This document shows positions 52,219 through 59,635 of a stretch of 64,000 nt of DNA, in pieces (positions within the stretch are counted from its first letter, which is position 1; each line of letters begins with the position of its first letter). Source of the stretch: Flavisericum labens (GTDB lineage Bacteria > Bacteroidota > Bacteroidia > Flavobacteriales > Flavobacteriaceae); NCBI RefSeq assembly GCF_045446075.1, contig NZ_JBJJBQ010000004.1, positions 1 to 64,000 on the forward strand, in the 5' to 3' direction. Below the pieces are notes generated by a model that was not told where the DNA came from, did no database searches, and saw only the letters and a program-made list of their open reading frames with translations. A program made the position numbers and the translations under genes.

Positions 52219-53462
52219 TATTTTGAAAATTTTTTTACCGAAGCCGCAAAAGCTTCATGTTTATTGGCTGTTTCTTCTAAGGACAACCCTTCAACAGCCC
52301 CTTTCCATGCTTGTTGTAATGCTGTTACTCCTGCCTTTGGTCCCATGGGATGCGCTAAAATTCCGCCACCGGCCATGTAGAGTAAATCGGTTGTTTGGGT
52401 TCTTCTATAGGTTTCAAAAGCTTGTCCGCCCCATTGCCCCGAAGAAACGACGGGCAAAATTTTATCATCACCAAACATTGGTGTTAAACATGATTTTATG
52501 GAAGTCACCACAGAATCGTCTGATTCCCAAAATTTATTCAGAATACCATTAACATGCAGTTGGTCAACTCCTGCCAAACGTTGAATTTTTTGGTAAGCCG
52601 GAAACTCAATTCCTAACAATGGATGCCTGTTGAGCATTCCCCAACCGTTTCTATGACCGTGAATAGCTAATTCTCCCCTATCACAAATTTTCTTAGTCCC
52701 AGCCAAACCAACGCTGTTAACACTTATCATCGCACAACTTCCGCTTTCTTTTATAATGGTGTCATAGTTACGTTGCATTTGGTCTATTTCATCCGAAATA
52801 TTGAATGCGTACATCACCTTTTTTCCGGTTTTCTGCTCATTATCCCGAATCACTTTCATGATGCCCTTAACGCGGTCTTCGAATGGTGAATTGGCCGCCG
52901 AGCCCATCAATTCATCATCCTTTATAAAATCGATACCTGCTTCAATTAACGACTGCACAAGGCTAGCGGTTTCATCGACTGACATCCCGATACTCGGTTT
53001 TATAATGGTACCAATCATCGGCCTATCGACAACACCACAGGATTTTTTTGAACCTTTTATACCGAATTTAGGTCCTGAATAATGATTTTTAAACGAATCA
53101 GGTACTTCCAAATCCATTAGTTTCAATCCTGTAAACTGACTGATTTCATATAGATTACCCTGCAAGGTACTCACCATTACCGGTAAATTATACCCAAAAT
53201 TTTCGATTGACCAGCTCACTTTAACTTTGGCCCGTTGGTATTTTTTCCCTGGAATACTATTTCCGGGAATGGAGGGATTATCGGCTACATCGAGCAGTTG
53301 TAAATCCTCCACGCGCGCCGCAAAACGTTGTTTTAATTCTTCCGTTTCACCAGGAACGGAAACGAAGGTGCCCGACGATTGTTCACCGGCCAAAACCGCC
53401 GCAGCATGCTCTACATCGTATGGCGTTTCAATATAATATTCTGCAAAAATTCTTTCCATCAA
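52218..53462 (-). CDS. RuBisCO-like protein (form IV), candidate 3-oxo-isoapionate-4-phosphate decarboxylase
   Basis: A 414-residue cytoplasmic RuBisCO-like protein. The equivalents of most catalytic residues are present: Lys155 (IIKPSIG, RuBisCO Lys175), the carbamylated Lys181 with Asp183 and Glu184 (FIKDDELMGS), His270-Arg271 (IHGHRNGW), His303 and loop-6 Lys310 (QLHVNGILNKFW), Ser340/341 (VVSSGQWGG) and the phosphate site AGGGILAHPMG. The second lysine of the KPKxG motif is Ser157. So it is metal- and carbamate-competent but not a carboxylase. Two RLP types in D-apiose breakdown are known, a decarboxylase (OiaX) and a transcarboxylase/hydrolase (OiaT), and either fits. It overlaps the DUF1537 kinase gene by one base. 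Confidence 0.85.
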   Translation of the reverse strand: MMERIFAEYYIETPYDVEHAAAVLAGEQSSGTFVSVPGETEELKQRFAARVEDLQLLDVADNPSIPGNSIPGKKYQRAKVKVSWSIENFGYNLPVMVSTLQGNLYEISQFTGLKLMDLEVPDSFKNHYSGPKFGIKGSKKSCGVVDRPMIGTIIKPSIGMSVDETASLVQSLIEAGIDFIKDDELMGSAANSPFEDRVKGIMKVIRDNEQKTGKKVMYAFNISDEIDQMQRNYDTIIKESGSCAMISVNSVGLAGTKKICDRGELAIHGHRNGWGMLNRHPLLGIEFPAYQKIQRLAGVDQLHVNGILNKFWESDDSVVTSIKSCLTPMFGDDKILPVVSSGQWGGQAFETYRRTQTTDLLYMAGGGILAHPMGPKAGVTALQQAWKGAVEGLSLEETANKHEAFAASVKKFSK

Positions 53463-53464
53463 TT

Positions 53465-55885
53465 CTAATTTGTTGATATTTGAATGCCATCTGATACTAA
53501 TCCATCAGATGTCGCTTTTAATTGAATACTCTCGGCCTTTCCGTTCGATTGGATAATAACCAAGCATTTTCCGTTATAGACTTTTCGGTAATCGGCCTTA
53601 AACGGCTCCAAACTGGCTTGATAGCCATTATCGACCCCTACAATTTTTCCGCCGCCGGAAACTTCAAAATGGATTAAACTATCTGCTTTTGGCACTAAAT
53701 TTCCATCGTCATCCAACACGTTTACGGTTACATAAACCAAATCGTAATTATCATTTTTTACGGTTTCTTTATCAGCTTTCAATTCTAATTTTGAAGCTGT
53801 TCCTGCCGTGTAGATTTCTTTTTCCAAAACCACGTTTCCATCTTTTCTAGAAATGGCCTTTAGCGTTCCAGCTTCAAACGGCACGCGCCACATCACATGT
53901 AAATCGTCGTTTTCTTTCGATTTTGTTCCTAAAGATTTTCCGTTTAAAAACAATTCCACCTCATCAGCATTATTGTAATACGCCCAAACGTCAACTTCCT
54001 GACCTTGCTCCCAATTCCAATGTGGAAAAATATGCAACACATCTTTATCGCTCCACTCACTTTGGTACATGTAATACACATCTTTTGGGAAACCGGCCAA
54101 ATCGACAATACCAAAATAGGAACTACGCGCCGGATACGGATATGGAATGGGTTCGCCAATATAATCAAAACCTGTCCAAATAAAAGTTCCTGCCATATAA
54201 TCTAGTTCTTTTACTGTTTTCCAACTTTCCTCGTGGGTGGCGCCCCAATAGGCTGACACTTGGTCGTAGGCAGAAACAGTTAAATCGTCATTACCATCAA
54301 AAGGTTCGTTGTGCGCCGGTGGCCAGCGTTTTATTTCGGTAGAAGGTAAATCGTAGTGACCCCGGGTGGCTAATGCCGAAACACTTTCGGAAGCTAATAT
54401 GTTTTCGCTTTTAAACTTTTCGGGGAAATCGTAATAATCTTTATGCTTATAATTGAAGCCCAATAAATCCAACGATCCAGATTGATAAATAAAGTTTTTC
54501 TCCACCACGTTTTCAGTTAGTGCGCAAGTTACCGGTCTGGTTTTATCCAAATCCTTCACAATATTTACTAATTTTTTGGTCATCGTAATGCCAGTGCTGT
54601 CAAACTGTTCGCGGATTTCGTTACCAATACTCCACATCATCACCGACGGATAATTTCTATCACGCTTCACAAAATCCTTTAAATCCTGCTCGTGCCACTC
54701 ATCCCAATACATGTTGTAATCGGCTTTTACCTTTTTCTTTTTCCATACATCAAACGCTTCCACCTGAACGATAAAGCCCATTTCGTCACACAATTCCAAC
54801 ATTTCCAACGAGGAAGGGTTGTGCGATACGCGAACCGCATTGGCGCCCATATCCTTCATAATTTGAAGTTTTCTCTTGATTGCCGTATAATTGGCCACGG
54901 CCCCTAAGGCCCCGTTATCGTGGTGCAGGCACACGCCGTGGATTTTTGTGGGCACACCATTCAAAGAAAAGCCCGTTTCAGGGTCAAAATTAAAGTAACG
55001 GAAGCCCAATGGCGTTACGTAATTGTCAACCAGCTTATCGTTTTCGTAAACCTTGGTTTCAATTTTATATAAATACGGATTTTTGGTATCCCATAAACTG
55101 GGGTTTAATACTTCAAAATTTTGAGTAGTAACTTCTGACGCGTTTTTTCTGATATTGCCTTCGGAAAGGGCATCTGCGACAACCAAGTTTTCTTTATTTA
55201 AAATATTACTCACCAGTTTAAACGATTTATCTTCACTAGCATCATTTTGAAGTGTGACCTCTAAATTAACAGTCCCTTTTTCTTTTGAAACTTCTGGCGT
55301 TGTGGCATAAGTACCCCAATGTGATACATGCAATTTTTCAGCAATTACCAATCGTACATTTCTGTAAATACCCGAACCGGAATACCAACGTGAATTGGGT
55401 TGTTCGGAATTATCAACTTTTACGGCGATGATGTTTTCCGCTTCACCGTAATTTAAGTGTTCCGACAAATCGTAAGCAAAAGAAATATAACCGTTGGGAC
55501 GAATGCCCAAATACTCACCGTTTATCCAAACCTCACTTTTTCTATAAATGCCATCAAATTCAATAGAAATGGATTTGTTTTTGAAAACTGAAGGAAGTTT
55601 GAATATTTTGCGGTACCAACCTATTCCTGTGGGTAATGCTCCGCCTTCTGGTTTCGCCGGATGGTCTTCACTAAATTCACCCTCAATACTCCAATCGTGA
55701 GGTAAATTAAGGGTTCGCCAATTTTCGGCATTAAACGTAGAATCGATGGCTTCTGGATAATCTCCCAAATTGAATTGCCAGTCGAAATTAAAATCTTCGA
55801 CAATCCTCTCTGCTTTTTCTTCAGACTGATTGCAGGCCGTTATTAAAGTAAGAATACTGCCTAGTATTATTAAATATCGCTTCAT
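53465..55885 (-). CDS. GH2 glycosidase lipoprotein (beta-galactosidase/DUF4982 type)
   Basis: An 806-residue exported enzyme, lipobox in LTLITAC (the start at 55885 gives a proper lipoprotein signal; the frame is open to 55924). Order: sugar-binding jelly roll, Ig-like domain, TIM barrel with acid/base Glu in WSIGNEIREQ near residue 420 and nucleophile Glu in ILASESVSAL near 497. A DUF4982 domain (about 615-685, with DVWAYYNNADEVELFLNG) and a C-terminal Ig-like domain follow. Such GH2 members remove beta-galactose, beta-glucuronate or related end residues. It ends two bases from the RuBisCO-like gene, so degradation and catabolism share a transcript here. Confidence 0.88.
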   Translation of the reverse strand: MKRYLIILGSILTLITACNQSEEKAERIVEDFNFDWQFNLGDYPEAIDSTFNAENWRTLNLPHDWSIEGEFSEDHPAKPEGGALPTGIGWYRKIFKLPSVFKNKSISIEFDGIYRKSEVWINGEYLGIRPNGYISFAYDLSEHLNYGEAENIIAVKVDNSEQPNSRWYSGSGIYRNVRLVIAEKLHVSHWGTYATTPEVSKEKGTVNLEVTLQNDASEDKSFKLVSNILNKENLVVADALSEGNIRKNASEVTTQNFEVLNPSLWDTKNPYLYKIETKVYENDKLVDNYVTPLGFRYFNFDPETGFSLNGVPTKIHGVCLHHDNGALGAVANYTAIKRKLQIMKDMGANAVRVSHNPSSLEMLELCDEMGFIVQVEAFDVWKKKKVKADYNMYWDEWHEQDLKDFVKRDRNYPSVMMWSIGNEIREQFDSTGITMTKKLVNIVKDLDKTRPVTCALTENVVEKNFIYQSGSLDLLGFNYKHKDYYDFPEKFKSENILASESVSALATRGHYDLPSTEIKRWPPAHNEPFDGNDDLTVSAYDQVSAYWGATHEESWKTVKELDYMAGTFIWTGFDYIGEPIPYPYPARSSYFGIVDLAGFPKDVYYMYQSEWSDKDVLHIFPHWNWEQGQEVDVWAYYNNADEVELFLNGKSLGTKSKENDDLHVMWRVPFEAGTLKAISRKDGNVVLEKEIYTAGTASKLELKADKETVKNDNYDLVYVTVNVLDDDGNLVPKADSLIHFEVSGGGKIVGVDNGYQASLEPFKADYRKVYNGKCLVIIQSNGKAESIQLKATSDGLVSDGIQISTN

Positions 55886-55940
55886 TGTGCTTTTTCTTTT
55901 TACTGGTTGTTCGTTTTCCGTCATTACATCTTGTTTTTGT

Positions 55941-56017
55941 CATGCCGAACTCGTTTCGGCATCTCACAATATTTTTAAACCGACATTTCATTATGAGACC
56001 CTGAAATTAATTCAGGG
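55941..56017. repeat. Paired palindromic intergenic repeat
   Basis: Two palindromes, CATGCCGAA…TTCGGCATC (55941-55963) and CCCTGAA…TTCAGGG (55999-56017), each bracketed by TGTCA/TGAGA-type words, lie between the two GH2 genes. A related single palindrome is at 59596-59620. This is the REP-like pattern scattered in many flavobacterial genomes. Confidence 0.65.
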
Positions 56018-56060
56018 TGACACTCAACTTTATGAACGATAACGGTAATAAACATTCTTT

Positions 56061-59000
56061 TTACTGAAATTCAAACGATTCAATTCGCAAGCCTTTCATT
56101 TGGTTAGATTCTAAAGTGATTTTATAAGTTCCAGCATTAATAAATCCGCCTGACGTCGTATTTAAAATTTTCCATTTGTCATTTCTAATAGGAAATTCAA
56201 TATCATCATTGCGCAACAAAATGCCGTTGGCATCTTCAATTTTTAGTCGCACTTTTACAGGATGGTCGTTCATATTCATATAGCGGTAACGCATTAAATA
56301 AATATTTGCAACCCCCGGATTTACGGTAAATGTAATGCTGTTTTCTGTATTTTCTGTGAACTCAATGTAATCGCTTTTCTTAAAAAAGGCCGTTTTAACA
56401 CCGCTACCGGTTGTGGTGGTGTTTTCGGCTTCAAGTTTTACGATAGGTCGGCGGTCCTGCTCTTCCATGGAATAGGTTGGTACAACGGCAACAGAATACA
56501 TTTGATTGTTTCCGTTACTTCCTAAATCCAATGTTTCGCCTTTCTTCAATTCTTTTTTGAAAACATTGAAATTTGTACCTACCGAATTCTGTACTGTATC
56601 TACTGTTTTTTCAAACCCATTTAGCCAAGGCAATGAAGCTTCAGAAAACACATATACATTTGAGTTTTCTTTGGATGTGAATGACACTGAACTCGTCTTT
56701 TCTGAATTTGAAAACTTTAAATAATCAGCGCCGTAAACTTCGGATGGCAATTTTGTAAAACTGATATCAGAATCCACATATTGCTTATCGGTGATGTTTA
56801 GCCATGATACTAGCTGGTATTTTCCATTGACGGAAATATCCACAATATTCTTTGCAGATGGTTTTGCTGGTTTCACATCTTGATTTTTTGTTGAAATAGC
56901 AATGGCTGAAATAACCGCTTGCCCCGAAGCTACCTTAGGAAACGAAATAACAATTTTTCCATTTTCACTTTTTACATTATAAGCCTTTTTTAATGCTGAA
57001 TCGTGTTCTACTTCACTCCATATATCAAAGTTTTCTTCGACGGTTTCATCATTTATAGCCACATCAAAAACGCGCCATTCGTTACAATTCATGCTACCTC
57101 CAGCGCCATACCATGGCTCAATAAAAAACAATTCGACCTGATAATCTCCTTCTGGGGTAGGAAATTCATATTTTAATTTGTCTGCTCCATACCTAAAATC
57201 TTGAAACAGTTTCCAATCTTTGGTATTGGCTATGGGGTCGTAAACCGTTCTTTGGCTAGCGTAAAAAGCAGGTAGGCTTTCAAAATCATCAGTCCATGAC
57301 AGTGAACCCCAAGTATTTTTATCTGTTTTGTGTACATCGGCCAGCCATGTGTTTCCGTGTAAATCTATATAGTCTGAACCTCCACAATTTACTCGGTACA
57401 GGTATTTATTATCGTTGTTTGGTTTTAAAACTTCATTCGATGCACTTACTAATTTTTCAAAGTTGGGTGCTCTGGATAAATTACCTAAAACTATGTAATC
57501 TTTAGCGACTGGTTTTCCCTTTACATAACCCACAGCATATAATACATTGTAATTGATTTCAACATTATTCCATTGAAAATGTTTACCCAACCCAGGATTT
57601 TTAAGTTTTCCTAATGACTTGTTTTCAAAATCGTTAAACAACTCAACTTCATCACAATTGGAGTACACATCAATACCGTTTTTTATTCCTGCTTCGTTCC
57701 AACGGTTAGGCCAAGAGTGCGACACAATGTACACCATTGGCTCTTTTTCTTTGGAAACATAATTAGCGCGATACATGTAAAACGCATCGGTTGGCTCGCC
57801 CCAAATGGTAAAAAGGCCTTTATAGTTTACAGGACCAACTTTATCGATATCCCGATAGCCTTCACCATTTTGGGTACGCCCCGGGTTTTCGTGCGAATAC
57901 AACAACCAATGGTACTGCCCTACAATTTTATCGCTTACCGATTCCGCCTCTCGGACTTTAATTTCCATAAGTTGGGCAAAACGGTTTTCACTGTATGCTC
58001 CTTTTTGACTGAACTCGCCTTCGGTATGCAAATCCAGCGAACGCCACGCGCCATATTCTCCGTTCAGCAATTGCTCGGTCATTTCCTCTCCGTAATTGTA
58101 GGGATCACCACCGTAAGTACCCGACCAGTTTTGAATAACGTTCCAATCGGTACCTTGCCCGCCGTTGCAGGTCGTAACAATACGCTGTTTAGCTGAAATG
58201 GGGTCGAGTTCCCGAATAATCTGTGTGCATTCTTCGGCAAACTCTTTTGGTATGGTACTTTCGTTTTGCAATCCCCACATCACAACGGACGGGTTATTTC
58301 TACGCTCTTTTATCCAGTCTCTTAAAAGCGTTTTAAAGTTTTCTTTAAACTCCGGTGTGTCGTACCAAATGTGCGCAGAAAACTGACTCCAAAACAAAAT
58401 GCCTTCCTCATCTAAATGTTCCTGATAACGCAAGTTGTGCGGCTGGTGCCCTTCTCGAAAGGAATTGTAACCGGCGGCTTTAATTTGCTCAATTCTAGTT
58501 TTTACTTCTTTATCAGAAAACGAATGACTCTTACCTATTAAATGTTCGTATTCGCAAGTGCCGTTTATAAATACTGGCTTGTCGTTTAAAAAGAAACGGT
58601 TATCATCGCCTTCTCGCGTAACGGGCCAGCTTACCCAACGAATACCGTAAGGTGTAGTTAAGGCATCAATTAAATTTCCGTTTTCATAAATTTTTGTTGA
58701 CAATTCATAGAGATACGGGTTTTCGGGCGACCATAATTCTGGATTGGAAAACTCGGGTAACGTTTGTTTGAATTCCTGTAAATCAGAAAGGTTTTTAACC
58801 TCTGTTTCCACTGAAGTGATTTCATCTCCATCACGGTTAAAAAGTGTATTTTCAACTGTGATATTTTTTGCGGAATTACTGTAATTTTTCAATTCGGTGG
58901 AAACATGAAGTAATGCTTTTTCCTTTGAAGTAGAATCGTCATTCCATACATGAACCCCAAACGGCTCAATTCTTACTTTGTTAGTAATTACTAGTGAGAC

Positions 59001-59573
59001 TGGCCTAAAAATTCCCATAGGTTGTGACCCCTCAGAGAAACCCCATTCACCAGAACATCCACCGCAAACCCATGGTAAATCGGCGATAAACGCTGGGTGT
59101 TCTGCTTTTACTACTATAGTGTTTTCAGTATCAAAATTTACAGCGTCAGAAATATTCAGGGTAAACGTGGTTCTTCCGCCTTTATGGCTACCTACTTTTT
59201 GTCCGTTCACCCAAACAGTGGCATAACTTCCCACACCTTCAAAAAACAGGAAATGCTGTTTTTCTGAATTCGATTTATCGAGAGACAACGTTTTTTTATA
59301 CCAAGCTGTTCCATGTAAGTTGCCATGCTTCATTCGGCGATAACCATAATATTGGTCCCAGTTGTGGGGCACCGAAACCGATTTCCAAACGCTATCGGTC
59401 TGTAAGTTTTTTACAAATTCCTCCTCAGGTTGGTTCAAACTGTCCAAATGAATGGTTTCCCAATTATCGTTTAATGAAATTTCTTTTCTAATAGTATTGG
59501 AGTCACTATTCGTTTGACAAGAAATTAAGCCTAGAATGGCTATTACAACTATGTATTTAAAACTTTGTTTCAT
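56061..59573 (-). CDS. Large GH2 glycosidase lipoprotein with malectin-like domain
   Basis: A 1170-residue exported enzyme with lipobox in LGLISC. The first ~650 residues are a GH2 core: sugar-binding domain (NDNWETIHLDSLNQP), Ig-like domain, then a barrel with acid/base Glu in WGLQNEST near residue 436 and a likely nucleophile Glu in LNGEYGAW near 504. A malectin-like domain follows (about 715-895: RVNCGGSDYIDLHG, YQVELFFIEPWYG). The C-terminal ~270 residues include another carbohydrate-binding-like sandwich (YIEFTENTENSITF). It is much longer than a plain GH2 and probably acts on a decorated pectin side chain. It is flanked by palindromic repeats on both sides. Confidence 0.85.
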   Translation of the reverse strand: MKQSFKYIVVIAILGLISCQTNSDSNTIRKEISLNDNWETIHLDSLNQPEEEFVKNLQTDSVWKSVSVPHNWDQYYGYRRMKHGNLHGTAWYKKTLSLDKSNSEKQHFLFFEGVGSYATVWVNGQKVGSHKGGRTTFTLNISDAVNFDTENTIVVKAEHPAFIADLPWVCGGCSGEWGFSEGSQPMGIFRPVSLVITNKVRIEPFGVHVWNDDSTSKEKALLHVSTELKNYSNSAKNITVENTLFNRDGDEITSVETEVKNLSDLQEFKQTLPEFSNPELWSPENPYLYELSTKIYENGNLIDALTTPYGIRWVSWPVTREGDDNRFFLNDKPVFINGTCEYEHLIGKSHSFSDKEVKTRIEQIKAAGYNSFREGHQPHNLRYQEHLDEEGILFWSQFSAHIWYDTPEFKENFKTLLRDWIKERRNNPSVVMWGLQNESTIPKEFAEECTQIIRELDPISAKQRIVTTCNGGQGTDWNVIQNWSGTYGGDPYNYGEEMTEQLLNGEYGAWRSLDLHTEGEFSQKGAYSENRFAQLMEIKVREAESVSDKIVGQYHWLLYSHENPGRTQNGEGYRDIDKVGPVNYKGLFTIWGEPTDAFYMYRANYVSKEKEPMVYIVSHSWPNRWNEAGIKNGIDVYSNCDEVELFNDFENKSLGKLKNPGLGKHFQWNNVEINYNVLYAVGYVKGKPVAKDYIVLGNLSRAPNFEKLVSASNEVLKPNNDNKYLYRVNCGGSDYIDLHGNTWLADVHKTDKNTWGSLSWTDDFESLPAFYASQRTVYDPIANTKDWKLFQDFRYGADKLKYEFPTPEGDYQVELFFIEPWYGAGGSMNCNEWRVFDVAINDETVEENFDIWSEVEHDSALKKAYNVKSENGKIVISFPKVASGQAVISAIAISTKNQDVKPAKPSAKNIVDISVNGKYQLVSWLNITDKQYVDSDISFTKLPSEVYGADYLKFSNSEKTSSVSFTSKENSNVYVFSEASLPWLNGFEKTVDTVQNSVGTNFNVFKKELKKGETLDLGSNGNNQMYSVAVVPTYSMEEQDRRPIVKLEAENTTTTGSGVKTAFFKKSDYIEFTENTENSITFTVNPGVANIYLMRYRYMNMNDHPVKVRLKIEDANGILLRNDDIEFPIRNDKWKILNTTSGGFINAGTYKITLESNQMKGLRIESFEFQ

Positions 59574-59595
59574 TAAATAAAAATTCTATTTGTAA

Positions 59596-59620
59596 GATGC
59601 TGAAACGAGTTCAGCATGAC
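59596..59620. repeat. Palindromic intergenic repeat
   Basis: GATGCTGAA / TTCAGCATG around CGAG is a single palindrome of the same class as at 55941-55963, with two paired base changes (C/T) that keep the stem. Confidence 0.65.
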
Positions 59621-59635
59621 AAGACAAATACCTTG

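Noticed and set aside
52223..52552. 109-residue plus-strand open frame over the RuBisCO-like gene
   Set aside because: Antisense to conserved active-site sequence of the RLP; no recognisable domain of its own.
57717..58196. 159-residue plus-strand open frame inside the large GH2 gene
   Set aside because: Antisense shadow; the minus-strand GH2 frame is continuous with clear catalytic motifs.
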